A stretch of 19,937 nt of DNA from contig JAOIQU010000025.1 of assembly GCA_028141885.1 (NCBI GenBank), positions 1 to 19,937 on the forward strand. Reading direction: 5' to 3'. This document shows, piece after piece, positions 1 through 7,584 of the stretch (within the stretch, counting starts at the first letter, position 1; every line of letters begins with the position of its first letter). The translations under genes were made by a program, and so were the position numbers. The notes below the pieces were generated by a model that did not search any database, was not told the origin of the DNA, and saw nothing but the letters and a program-made list of their open reading frames with translations. Source of the DNA: Flavobacteriales bacterium (GTDB lineage: Bacteria; Bacteroidota; Bacteroidia; Flavobacteriales; UA16).

Positions 1-61
1 GTACGCCGTGAAGACGGGCTTGGTCAGTCCCAACAAGTTCTTGTTTCAAAACGAGAGTTAA
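1..61 (+). CDS. 3' end of an unidentified gene (partial)
   Basis: Reading from base 2, an open frame gives 19 residues ending in PNKFLFQNES and stops at TAA 59-61. The composition looks like a genuine protein C-terminus and the strand matches ilvE downstream. The fragment is too short to assign to a family, and one other + strand frame is also open here, so the frame choice is a judgement. The 86 bases between this stop and ilvE are enough for a promoter. Confidence 0.33.
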   Translation, partial: YAVKTGLVSPNKFLFQNES

Positions 62-96
62 AAATGGGGTCAAGGCCGTGGTGGCCGGTTTGGCGC

Positions 97-127
97 TTGC
101 ATTGAGGCCCGAAATGGTCGAATTTTG
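97..127 (+). promoter_or_regulatory. candidate promoter for ilvE
   Basis: TTG (97-99), a 20-base spacer and GAATTTTG (120-127) resemble the Bacteroidota -33/-7 promoter (TTG/TTTG and TAnnTTTG), with one mismatch in the first base of the -7 box. A start of transcription about 7 bases after the box would leave a leader of roughly 14 bases before the ATG at 148. This is pattern matching only. Confidence 0.3.
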
Positions 128-147
128 CACCACCTAAATGAAAGGTT

Positions 148-1227
148 ATGCTGATGATGGAGGACTACACGACGTTGGATTTTGACATTACCCCTGTGGG
201 AAACAGTCGTTTGAGTGAAGTGGACTTTGACAATTTGGCCTTTGGCCAGGTGTTCTCAGACCACATGTTCGTGATGGATTATGAGGACGGATCGTGGAAA
301 CGTGGTGAGATCTCGTCGTTTGGTCCCATGACCTTTTCTCCAGCAATGATGTCCTTGCACTATGGACAGGCCATTTTCGAAGGGATGAAGGCCTTCCGAC
401 AGGCCGATGGAGGTGTTTCCTTGTTCCGTCCTGGTGAGAACATCAAGCGGTTCAATTTTTCGGCGAGGCGCATGAGCATGCCAGAAGTGCCTGAAGACAT
501 CTTTCTCCAGTCTCTTGTCGAGTTGGTGAAACTTGACCAAGGTTGGGTGCCAAGCAATCCTGACAGTGCGCTGTACATCAGGCCTTTCATGTTTGCCTCG
601 GAATCGCACGTTGGGGTGCGTCCAAGTCTCAAGTACCGTTTCTGCATTTTCACTTGTCCTGTAGGTGCCTATTACACCAAACCTGTGAGTGTGAAGGTGG
701 AACAGCACTTCACCCGCGCCGCTCGTGGAGGGACCGGGGCAGCCAAAGCCGCTGGAAACTACGCCGGTTCATTGCATCCCACAGAGTTGGCCAAACAGGC
801 GGGTTACGACCAGATTTTGTGGACTGACGCAGCCACACATACGACCGTAGAAGAATGCGGAACGATGAATGTGGCCTTTGTCATTGATGGTGTGATGGTT
901 GTGCCAGAAACAAGTGACACCGTATTGGCGGGGGTGACGAGAGCGTCGGCCATTGCCTTGTTGCGCCATGCAGGTCTCGAAGTCCAGGAGCGCACGGTGC
1001 ACGTGCAAGAGTTGGAGGACGCCGCTGCCAACGGCACGTTGACCGAGGCGTTTGGCCTGGGAACGGCAGCCACGGTATCGCCAATTCAACGATTGGGTCT
1101 TCCCGAAGGAGATCGCGAACTGCCTGACATCCAAACATGGGTGGTGGCCCACAAGGTCAAAGAATTGTTGAAAGACGTCAGGTACGGGACTGGAGAAGAT
1201 CCATTTGGCTGGAACATCCCCGTGTGA
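148..1227 (+). CDS. ilvE: branched-chain amino acid aminotransferase
   Basis: This is a PLP-dependent fold IV aminotransferase that moves the amino group between glutamate and the 2-oxo acids of leucine, isoleucine and valine, as the last step of their synthesis or the first of their breakdown. The length, 359 residues, is normal for the eukaryote-like BCAT type II found in Bacteroidota. Visible family motifs are HYGQAIFEGMKAFR (71-84), the PLP lysine K200 in GTGAAKAAGNYA, and the cofactor-binding EECGTMN (235-241). No signal peptide is visible, so it should be cytoplasmic. The start at 148 has AAAGG just upstream; ATGs at 154 and 157 are equally possible and change the protein by only two or three residues. 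It appears to be transcribed alone, 75 bases upstream of msrA. D-amino acid transaminase is less likely because the length and motifs fit BCAT better. Confidence 0.95.
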   Translation: MLMMEDYTTLDFDITPVGNSRLSEVDFDNLAFGQVFSDHMFVMDYEDGSWKRGEISSFGPMTFSPAMMSLHYGQAIFEGMKAFRQADGGVSLFRPGENIKRFNFSARRMSMPEVPEDIFLQSLVELVKLDQGWVPSNPDSALYIRPFMFASESHVGVRPSLKYRFCIFTCPVGAYYTKPVSVKVEQHFTRAARGGTGAAKAAGNYAGSLHPTELAKQAGYDQILWTDAATHTTVEECGTMNVAFVIDGVMVVPETSDTVLAGVTRASAIALLRHAGLEVQERTVHVQELEDAAANGTLTEAFGLGTAATVSPIQRLGLPEGDRELPDIQTWVVAHKVKELLKDVRYGTGEDPFGWNIPV

Positions 1228-1302
1228 GGCAGTTCCCTCGTCGAGGCAGCCAAATTCTGACAACTCTTTTGATTTGAAAGGGTTACTCTGCTTTTTTGCA
1301 AC

Positions 1303-1920
1303 ATGATGAAAGGTGTTGAATTTGCGATGTGCGTCGTGTTCCTCTCTGTGTTCTCATCGCCCACAAAAGCTCAAATGTCCATGGGTCAGCTAACAGATAC
1401 AATCACATTGGGAGCGGGTTGCTTTTGGTGTGTAGAAGCCATTTTCGAATCCATCCCCGGCGTGCTCACTGCAGAATCTGGATACTCGGGGGGGCACATC
1501 AGGAATCCCGCCTATCGCGAAGTCTGCACAGGGCGAACAGGTCACGCCGAGGTCGTGCAGTTGACGTACGACACGAGCAAAGTGGATTTGGCCATGATCC
1601 TGAGGGTGTTTTTTGCCACACACGACCCCACCACGCTGAACCGCCAGGGTGCGGATGTTGGCACCCAATACCGAAGCGCCATCTACATCCACAGCGACCG
1701 CCAACGTTCTATTGCAGAGCAGGCCATTGAAAAGGCCCAGTCAGACTGGCCAAACCCCATCGTCACCGAGGTGACTGATTTCGATGCGTTCTATCCCGCA
1801 GAGGACTACCATCAGGCGTATTACGAGCTGAACAAAGAGGCGCCTTATTGTCGTGCCGTGATTGCACCCAAATTGGCAAAGTTCCACAAGGAGTTCAAAG
1901 CTGTCATTGACCTGAATTGA
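1303..1920 (+). CDS. msrA: peptide methionine sulfoxide reductase A, probably exported
   Basis: MsrA reduces the S form of methionine sulfoxide in proteins and so repairs oxidative damage. The catalytic motif GCFWC is at residues 39-43, with the nucleophile expected at C40. Other conserved blocks are GYSGGH, TGHAEVVQ, THDPTTLNRQGADVGTQYRS and the AEDYHQAYY segment. A cysteine near the C-terminus (C183, in APYCRAVI) is placed to act as resolving cysteine. The first 24 residues (hydrophobic FAMCVVFLSVF, then SSPTKAQ) look like a signal peptide, which suggests periplasmic action. If translation instead began at the ATG at 1375 the protein would be cytoplasmic and of ordinary length. The gene ends 28 bases before the end of the convergent lipoprotein gene. 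MsrB is not fused to it. Confidence 0.94.
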   Translation: MMKGVEFAMCVVFLSVFSSPTKAQMSMGQLTDTITLGAGCFWCVEAIFESIPGVLTAESGYSGGHIRNPAYREVCTGRTGHAEVVQLTYDTSKVDLAMILRVFFATHDPTTLNRQGADVGTQYRSAIYIHSDRQRSIAEQAIEKAQSDWPNPIVTEVTDFDAFYPAEDYHQAYYELNKEAPYCRAVIAPKLAKFHKEFKAVIDLN

Positions 1921-1948
1921 CTCTCCGTATGGCAGACAAGGAGCTCAG

Positions 1949-2506
1949 TCACTCCTCGGCTTCCAGGCGCTCAATCTCGCTATCGAGCATCATGACCATT
2001 TGCGCCCTTTCGAGTTCCGCAATTTTGGCGTCGTTCTTGGCCTTTGATTTCAAAAAACGGAACATCGCTTTCTTCTTGATCTCCAAGGCAATGTGCACCC
2101 GGTAGGTGCGGTCGTCGAGTTGTCGAATGTCATCTCCCAATGTTCGAATGTCACCGATGGTGGTGTTGGTGACCTCCCGGGCCAGCGATTGAAAGCGTTC
2201 CAGCGTCTCGGTACCCGTTGACCCTGTGACCTCACTTGCGTAGTTGTCTGAGACCACCTGCAAATTGGTCCGAACTTGTTGGGCCATGGACTTGCGGGCT
2301 TCGAGTTCGGCTTTGCTTTTTGCCACCGACAGGTTGGCGCTCTGTCCCATTCCTACCGCACGAAAATGACGGGCATCCGACATGTATTTTTTGCCTGAAA
2401 AAGGCATTTTGATTTGGGTGCCTTCAGAGGAGCTGCAGCTTGCAAACACCAAAAGAAAGAGGGTCAAGACACCGAAGGCAAGGGGGAGGTGGCGACGAGA
2501 ATGCAT
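1949..2506 (-). CDS. LPP20-like lipoprotein
   Basis: The protein has 185 residues. It starts with a basic stretch (MHSRR), a hydrophobic core (residues 8-21) and a lipobox-like FASC with the lipidated cysteine at C24, so it is probably anchored in a membrane facing the periplasm. The middle part (about 50-125) resembles the LPP20 lipoprotein domain: an alanine- and lysine-rich helix with SVAKSKAELEARKSMAQQ, then VVSDNYASE and later a TYRVHIALEI strand. The last 50 residues are charged and helical (LEIKKKAMFRFLKSKAKND to the acidic end). The function of this family in Bacteroidota is not established. It is divergent from the DUF6913-dapA pair, with 70 bases between the starts. TTTCTTTG at 2539-2532 on the minus strand is a one-mismatch -7 box that could serve it. 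The domain call is from pattern memory. Confidence 0.8.
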   Translation of the reverse strand: MHSRRHLPLAFGVLTLFLLVFASCSSSEGTQIKMPFSGKKYMSDARHFRAVGMGQSANLSVAKSKAELEARKSMAQQVRTNLQVVSDNYASEVTGSTGTETLERFQSLAREVTNTTIGDIRTLGDDIRQLDDRTYRVHIALEIKKKAMFRFLKSKAKNDAKIAELERAQMVMMLDSEIERLEAEE

Positions 2507-2576
2507 AAAATGTAAGTTTTGTTTCGAGGCCCAAAGAAATCAGGAATCATGCCAATTTCACCAAGAGTTGCCCTTC

Positions 2577-3245
2577 ATGTTGGAAACTTTGAGTCCGAAA
2601 CGTGGTGCAATCAAGCGCAATACGTCTGTGCGGCCGCTATTTTTGAATGCCGTGAACTGGAAGGACCGCATATTTCTTTGGCGTCTCAAGCGCTTGGCTC
2701 AACCCGAGAGAGAACGCAAAGGCTGTTCACTCAAGAACGCCAAGAGTGTGGGCCTTGTGTATTTGGAAAGAGATCACGCCCACTATCGGGAAATCAAGGG
2801 ATTGGCAAAAGCCTTGAAGGAGGAGTATGGTGTGAAACGCGTGGGGTTGATGAGCTACGTCCCGGCAGATGAGAAGGAAACGCCCAACTGGCTGGTCAAA
2901 AAGCTCGATTCCGGTTATTTGTGCAAAAGTGACCTCAATTGGCATGGTTGGCCGACCAAGGAATTCGAAGCGTTTGTCGACACGCCTTTTGACATCCTCA
3001 TTGACTTGGAAATAGAGCCTGTGCTTCAGCTCAAATTCGTGGTTCGGAAAAGCTTGGCGGCCATGAAAGTGGGCATCGACAACGCACCTTGGAATGACGA
3101 TCTAGATGTTCGTTTGGTGTTGGAGGATGTTCCCGACGATGAAGACATGGAAGAGGTGGATGTCATTTTGCAAGATCTCATGGAACGTTGGAGAGAACAC
3201 ACCAAGAGAACCTTGGCGTTTTTGAATCAAATCGACATGCAATGA
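2577..3245 (+). CDS. DUF6913-like conserved Bacteroidota protein
   Basis: This 222-residue protein has no known function. It resembles the Bacteroidota family DUF6913, recognisable by the block YLCKSDLNWHGWP (114-127) followed by PFDILIDLE (137-145), and by the position of the gene directly before dapA. The start at 2577 is chosen because the frame stays open back to 2382, but an earlier start would run through the divergent lipoprotein gene and add an unlikely basic, cysteine-rich extension. The N-terminal 50 residues are basic and the last 40 are acidic (DDEDMEEVDV). There is no signal peptide or membrane segment. Its stop overlaps the dapA start in ATGA, so the two are very probably translated together. 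A role near lysine or cell wall precursor synthesis is only a guess from this coupling. Confidence 0.85.
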   Translation: MLETLSPKRGAIKRNTSVRPLFLNAVNWKDRIFLWRLKRLAQPERERKGCSLKNAKSVGLVYLERDHAHYREIKGLAKALKEEYGVKRVGLMSYVPADEKETPNWLVKKLDSGYLCKSDLNWHGWPTKEFEAFVDTPFDILIDLEIEPVLQLKFVVRKSLAAMKVGIDNAPWNDDLDVRLVLEDVPDDEDMEEVDVILQDLMERWREHTKRTLAFLNQIDMQ

Positions 3246-4141
3246 ACCACATCCAATCCAAATTGCATGGCCTGGGAGTCGCCATGGTCACTCCATTCAA
3301 CAACCAGGGCCTGGTGGATTTCCCCGCTTTGCAACGTCTTATTGAGCTCCAGCATGAACAGGGATGTGGCTTTCTTGTGATTCTGGGGACGACAGGGGAA
3401 ACCCCGACGCTCAGTGCCGACGAACGTCGTCGTGTGGTGGATTTCGTGTTGGAGGTTAATACGGGACGTCTTCCCGTTGTTGTGGGGGTCACAGGCAACG
3501 ACACCCGTGAGTTGTGTGAGCGCATCGCCACATGGTCTGATGAGGGCATCTCTGGTTTTCTTGTGGCGTCGCCCGCCTACAACAAGCCTCAGCAAGCCGG
3601 TCTCGTCAAGCATTTCGAAGCAGTTGCTGACGCTGCTTCACGTCCCGTCATGTTGTACAACGTGCCTGCGAGAACAGGTTCGAACATGACGGCGGAAACG
3701 ACTTTGATGTTGGCCAAACATCCCAACATTCTTGGCATCAAGGAGGCGAGTGGAGACCTTTCTCAAATTGCCCGCATCCTGGCTCACAGGCCTGAGCAAT
3801 TCGGCGTTTGGTCAGGAGACGATGCGTTGGCGTTGTCCACCATTGCCATGGGCGCCGATGGAGTCATTTCTGTGGCTGGCAATGTGTTGCCAGAGCGAAT
3901 GGCAGTGATGGTTCAGCAGGCCATGTTCGGACAAACCAATGAAGCCAAAAACACCCATTTGGCGATGGCTGCGTTCCTTGAACTGTTGTTCAAAGAGGGC
4001 AATCCTACGGGAGTGAAAGCGGCCATGGAACACCTCAACCTTTGTTCCTCCAACGTCCGTTTGCCTTTGGTCGAAGCGTCTGAGACGCTAAAAGGCCAGC
4101 TTTATCAAGCCATCGCAGACATGGATGTTCAGGTTCACTGA
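3242..4141 (+). CDS. dapA: 4-hydroxy-tetrahydrodipicolinate synthase
   Basis: DapA condenses pyruvate with aspartate semialdehyde, the first committed step to diaminopimelate and lysine, supplying both protein and peptidoglycan synthesis in the cytoplasm. The protein has 299 residues, usual for the family. Visible landmarks are GTTGET (49-54), the catalytic tyrosine in MLYNVPARTG (Y139), the binding arginine in VPARTG (R144), and the Schiff-base lysine K167 in GIKEASGD. The start MNHIQSKLHGLGVAMVTPF at 3242 is preferred over an in-frame ATG at 3188 because it gives a standard N-terminus and the ATGA overlap with the upstream gene. N-acetylneuraminate lyase and other aldolases share the fold, but the motif set and context favour DapA. 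A strong terminator follows at 4180-4207. Confidence 0.95.
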   Translation: MNHIQSKLHGLGVAMVTPFNNQGLVDFPALQRLIELQHEQGCGFLVILGTTGETPTLSADERRRVVDFVLEVNTGRLPVVVGVTGNDTRELCERIATWSDEGISGFLVASPAYNKPQQAGLVKHFEAVADAASRPVMLYNVPARTGSNMTAETTLMLAKHPNILGIKEASGDLSQIARILAHRPEQFGVWSGDDALALSTIAMGADGVISVAGNVLPERMAVMVQQAMFGQTNEAKNTHLAMAAFLELLFKEGNPTGVKAAMEHLNLCSSNVRLPLVEASETLKGQLYQAIADMDVQVH

Positions 4142-4179
4142 GCAGACTTGAGGGGTACCGATCGAGGGTTTCAACCATG

Positions 4180-4207
4180 AAAAAGGGCTGCTGACGCAGC
4201 CCTTTTT
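4180..4207. terminator. bidirectional intrinsic terminator between dapA and the transketolase operon
   Basis: A perfect 12-base-pair stem (AAAAAGGGCTGC pairing with GCAGCCCTTTTT) closes a TGAC loop at 4192-4195. The A tract on one side and the T tract on the other give a U run in either direction, so it can end both dapA (+) and the transketolase C gene (-), which stops at 4227. Confidence 0.92.
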
Positions 4208-4226
4208 GTGTCGGGTGGTGTCATGT

Positions 4227-5192
4227 TCAACGTCCGATCAGCGCCTGCGCTTTGCGGACAATGGTTTTGGCATCCAGTCCATATTTCGTCATCAATTGAC
4301 TTGGGGTTCCACTTTCCCCAAATTGATCTTCGACAGCCACAAAAGCCATGGGAGTGGGGTGGTGGGCAGCCAACGCTTGCGCCACACTGCTTCCAAGACC
4401 GCCGAGACGTTGATGTTCCTCGGCCACCAAGACAGCTCCCGTCTTTTTCGCTGAAGCCACCAATGCATCGACGTCGAGGGGCTTGATGGTATGCACGTTC
4501 AGGACTTCAGCGTGAATGCCTGCTTCAGCCAGTTCCAATGCAGCTTGGACAGATTCCCAAACAAGGTGGCCGCATGCGGCAATCGTAATGTCGGATCCAG
4601 TCATGATGCGTTGAATCTTGCCCAGTTCAAAGGGGGCTTCGGACTGGATGAATACGGGGACCTTGGGACGCCCGAAACGGAGGTAAACCGGACCGTGATG
4701 TTGCGCCACCGCCAGGGTCGCTTGTCGCGTTTGTTCATAATCCGCTGGGACGACGACAGTCATGTTGGGAAGCATCTTCATCATGCCGATGTCTTCCAAA
4801 ATTTGGTGGGTCGCTCCATCTTCACCCAACGTCAAGCCTGCGTGCGATGCGCAAATCTTGACGTTTTTTTCTGAGTAAGCGATGCTTTGACGGATTTGGT
4901 CATACACCCTTCCCGTTGAGAAGTTGGCAAAGGTTCCTGTGAATGGTACCTTGCCTCCAATGGTCATTCCTGCAGCAACACCCATCATGTTGGCCTCAGC
5001 AATGCCAACCTGGAAGAAGCGATCTGGGAAGGCATCTTTGAAAGCGTTCATTTTAAGAGACCCGGTCAGGTCGGCACAAAGGCCAACCACTTGGTCGTTG
5101 GCTTGACCTGCTTCAAGAAGACCTTGGCCAAACCCGGACCTCGTGTCTTTGGATTCGGTGGGGTTGAGTGTGATGTGGTGCGTTTCAACCAT
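4227..5192 (-). CDS. transketolase, C-terminal subunit
   Basis: This is one half of a split transketolase, which transfers two-carbon ketol units between sugar phosphates in the non-oxidative pentose phosphate pathway and needs thiamine diphosphate. The 321 residues hold the pyrimidine-binding domain (about 15-185) and the C-terminal domain (about 195-320). The glutamate that activates the cofactor lies in VGIAEANMMGVAAG (E66), followed by the GTFANF and HAGLTLGEDGATHQ blocks and later VYLRFGRPKVPV. The frame runs open to 5291, but the ATG at 5192 gives a natural start (MVETHHITLNP). The first 8 bases overlap the end of the VWA gene. Its partner, the N-terminal subunit, lies two genes upstream at 6618-7460. 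A DXS-like function is less likely because both halves match the two-subunit transketolase pattern. Confidence 0.93.
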   Translation of the reverse strand: MVETHHITLNPTESKDTRSGFGQGLLEAGQANDQVVGLCADLTGSLKMNAFKDAFPDRFFQVGIAEANMMGVAAGMTIGGKVPFTGTFANFSTGRVYDQIRQSIAYSEKNVKICASHAGLTLGEDGATHQILEDIGMMKMLPNMTVVVPADYEQTRQATLAVAQHHGPVYLRFGRPKVPVFIQSEAPFELGKIQRIMTGSDITIAACGHLVWESVQAALELAEAGIHAEVLNVHTIKPLDVDALVASAKKTGAVLVAEEHQRLGGLGSSVAQALAAHHPTPMAFVAVEDQFGESGTPSQLMTKYGLDAKTIVRKAQALIGR

Positions 5193-6606
5193 GGAGATGA
5201 AGGTTGTTGGTTTTCCCAGATTGGATGGTGAATGAAGTTCGAGAACTCTTGAGGGTGTTGAGGGCATTTTTGGCCCGATACAAAATGACATAGTCGCCAG
5301 GCTGAAGTGTCAGCCTGCCAGCGAATTGTTCAGGTGCCCACTGCACAACGACGTCATTCGAGGCAGCTTCCAGGATCACGATGTACCCGTCGTTTTCCCG
5401 CGTCAATCGCAGTGCGCCCGGTGGCGGAATTTCAACCACCATGCGCTTCTGATCTAGAACAGCCACGTCGTGAATCACGGTTTGTGGGAGCGTTGCAAAT
5501 GTCAAGTCATACATGCCCTCGCAAACTTGGACTTCCTGCCCAACAGGCCCCGCGTAGAAGGGGGAGCAGTCCCCGGATTGCGTCCAGGTCACGTCAATGG
5601 CACCATAGTTGGTAAATGCACCACTCGCGAACTGAGGCGTGACCTGTCCTTGTCCCATGTTGGGCACAGAAATGACGTTGTGCACTCCGGGTTTCAAGGT
5701 GATCGAATCCAGTTGGCGAGGGGGCAAAGAGTGAACCGTGAAGTTGTACGTGGGCAGAGGATCAACGTACATGGTGTCTGCCGTCATGTTGGGCAACATG
5801 GTGTGAAACCACTGCGGGTCGTGTTCCCCCGATCGAACATTGGTGAACGTGTATGGCAAGTTCGTCACAGTCGATTCTCCAGTGCTGTCCAGCAATTCCA
5901 CGCTGACTGAAGTGTTGTGCAAGGCTTGTTCGAGCACCAACTGCAAAATGACTTCGAAGGAATCAGGATCCGCAGCGTCGAAGAAACTGCCGATGCAGTG
6001 CAAGGCTGCAGCCATGTCCTCATCGATTCCCATCCCAATGACGAAGGGCTTGACGAGAATGCCTTTCGCTTTGACCGCACGACTGACGGCACATGGGTCT
6101 TCGTCGCAAGCTTCAATGCCATCCGTGATGAGGATGATCACATTCCTGCTTTCAGTGTCTGGGAAGTCGTAAGCCGCTTCTTCCAAAGAGCGTGCAATGG
6201 GCGTCGTTCCTCTGGCTTGCAGTCTCCGCAATGCGGCTTCGATGCTGGCAGGATCGTTGGGCCCAAACGGCACAACAAGTTCCGTGTCATTGCAGTTTTG
6301 CTGACCAGGAATGTGCTTCGTTCCATGCCCATACACCCGAAGTCCCAATTCCAATTGACCAATGGGACGAAGCTCAGACAAGGTCTTGGCCAATAGTTTG
6401 GTTGCCGTTTCAATCTTTCGCTCTCCGCCCCAAAACGCATTCATGCTGTTGGACGCATCAAACACAAACAAAATCCTCGTCATGGATTCTGCCGAGTCTG
6501 CTGTCACCTGCGCGCTGGCGTGCATGGATTCGTTGGCGAACAAAGCCAAGAACACGAGCAGGCGATTCAGGAAAGGAGGCATTGGAGAGGACGAGGATTC
6601 AGACAT
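5185..6606 (-). CDS. exported von Willebrand factor A domain protein
   Basis: The 473-residue protein begins with a signal peptide (hydrophobic LLVFLALF after MPPFLNR, probably cut near residue 33). A VWA domain spans about 43-235. All three parts of the metal-binding MIDAS site are visible: DASNS (50-54), a threonine in ARGTTPIARS (about T135) and the TDG aspartate D162. Cysteine-containing loops (QQNCNDTE, EACDEDPC) fit an extracytoplasmic protein. The remaining 240 residues look like beta-rich repeats, including WTQSGDCSPFYAGPVGQE and a final segment ending in KTNNLHLHG. I see no membrane anchor or type IX sorting signal. The function is unknown; adhesion or periplasmic scaffolding is a guess. 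The gene starts 11 bases after the transketolase N stop and overlaps the start of transketolase C by 8 bases. The start at 6606 could also be the ATG eight codons later. Confidence 0.88.
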   Translation of the reverse strand: MSESSSSPMPPFLNRLLVFLALFANESMHASAQVTADSAESMTRILFVFDASNSMNAFWGGERKIETATKLLAKTLSELRPIGQLELGLRVYGHGTKHIPGQQNCNDTELVVPFGPNDPASIEAALRRLQARGTTPIARSLEEAAYDFPDTESRNVIILITDGIEACDEDPCAVSRAVKAKGILVKPFVIGMGIDEDMAAALHCIGSFFDAADPDSFEVILQLVLEQALHNTSVSVELLDSTGESTVTNLPYTFTNVRSGEHDPQWFHTMLPNMTADTMYVDPLPTYNFTVHSLPPRQLDSITLKPGVHNVISVPNMGQGQVTPQFASGAFTNYGAIDVTWTQSGDCSPFYAGPVGQEVQVCEGMYDLTFATLPQTVIHDVAVLDQKRMVVEIPPPGALRLTRENDGYIVILEAASNDVVVQWAPEQFAGRLTLQPGDYVILYRAKNALNTLKSSRTSFTIQSGKTNNLHLHG

Positions 6607-6617
6607 GTGGCAGGAGG

Positions 6618-7460
6618 TCAGTAGTCCTCCAACGACGATTCAAGCTGGTTCAGTGCGCTGGCAAGTTGCTCATCGTTGGGAGCGATGCCATGCCATTTGT
6701 GTGTGCCCTCCATGAAATCAACCCCTTTGCCCATTTCTGTTTTCATCAACACCACGGTGGGAACGCCAGAACCGCGGTGACCTTGTGCGGTGGCAATGGC
6801 CTTCTTCAAGTCATCGAAGTCGTGACCATCACAGGTCAAAACGCGCCAGCCAAATGCCTGCCATTTCCCGGCCAAATCACCCAACGACATGACATCATCT
6901 GTGCTCCCGTCAATTTGCTGGCCATTGCAATCCACAAATGAAATGAGGTTGTCAATCTTGTGGTGGGCGGCATACATGGCGGCTTCCCAAATTTGGCCTT
7001 CTTGCAATTCGCCGTCGCCATGCAAAGAATACACCCAGCAGCTGTCGCCATTCAACGTCTTGCTTTGGGCAGCACCCAACGCAACGCTCAATCCTTGGCC
7101 AAGCGAACCTGAAGCCACTCGAATGCCAGGCAATCCTTCCTCCGTTGCAGGGTGACCTTGAAGGCGGCTGTTCAATTTTCGGAACGTGGCGAGTTCGTTG
7201 ACAGGAAAGTATCCACGACGAGCGAGCACGCTGTACCAAACTGGGCTGATGTGGCCATTGGACAAAAAGAACACGTCCTCGTTGGTGCCGTCCATGTTGA
7301 ACCCATCAGGATTCAGGGACATGGTGTCGAAGTACAATTGGACCAACAGGTCAGTGCATCCCAGAGACCCGCCTGGGTGTCCGCTTTGGACGGCGTGGAC
7401 CATGCGCACAATGTCACGGCGCACTTGGGTTGCCATGGATTTCAGTTCCGTTGAATTCAT
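6618..7460 (-). CDS. transketolase, N-terminal subunit
   Basis: This is the thiamine-diphosphate-binding half of the split transketolase (280 residues). Active-site histidines are visible in SGHPGGSLG (H28), SNGHISP (H70) and LQGHPATEEG (H103). The cofactor motif runs from GDGELQEGQIWEAA (148-161) to the metal-ligand asparagine in FVDCNGQQIDG (N179). The end region MGKGVDFMEGTHKWHG is typical of the family. No signal peptide is visible. It is the first gene of a three-gene minus strand unit with the VWA gene and the C-terminal subunit, and it is divergent from ychF with 124 bases between the starts. TAATTTTG matches a -7 box at 7472-7465 but lies only 4 bases from the ATG, so the real promoter is probably elsewhere in the gap. 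Confidence 0.94.
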   Translation of the reverse strand: MNSTELKSMATQVRRDIVRMVHAVQSGHPGGSLGCTDLLVQLYFDTMSLNPDGFNMDGTNEDVFFLSNGHISPVWYSVLARRGYFPVNELATFRKLNSRLQGHPATEEGLPGIRVASGSLGQGLSVALGAAQSKTLNGDSCWVYSLHGDGELQEGQIWEAAMYAAHHKIDNLISFVDCNGQQIDGSTDDVMSLGDLAGKWQAFGWRVLTCDGHDFDDLKKAIATAQGHRGSGVPTVVLMKTEMGKGVDFMEGTHKWHGIAPNDEQLASALNQLESSLEDY

Positions 7461-7552
7461 GTGGCAAAATTACCTGAAGTGGCAGGGGAGAATGCGGCCA
7501 TGTGCAAAACGTTTGGAAAACCCCAAATGCGGGAGTGTGACGCTTGCGTGGC

Positions 7553-7560
7553 TACCTTTG
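7553..7560 (+). promoter_or_regulatory. candidate -7 box for ychF
   Basis: TACCTTTG matches the Bacteroidota -7 consensus TAnnTTTG exactly and lies 24 bases before the ychF start, giving a leader of about 18 bases. No TTG is found at the usual -33 spacing, so the call rests on one box. The rest of the 124-base divergent gap (7461-7584) shows no other feature I can name. Confidence 0.38.
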
Positions 7561-7584
7561 GGCCTTCATCCAATAGAACCCAAC

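Noticed and set aside
1236..1246. CCTCG-T-CGAGG inverted repeat after ilvE as a terminator
   Set aside because: The loop is too small, the stem is short and no U tract follows directly.
2382..2576. Upstream extension of the DUF6913 gene
   Set aside because: It would overlap the start of the divergent lipoprotein gene and adds residues unlike the family.
7465..7472. TAATTTTG on the minus strand as promoter of the transketolase operon
   Set aside because: It lies 4 bases from the start codon, which would make the message almost leaderless, and it has no -33 partner.
7186..7584. Upstream extension of ychF by 133 codons
   Set aside because: It crosses the transketolase N gene; the ATG at 7585 gives the standard YchF N-terminus and length.
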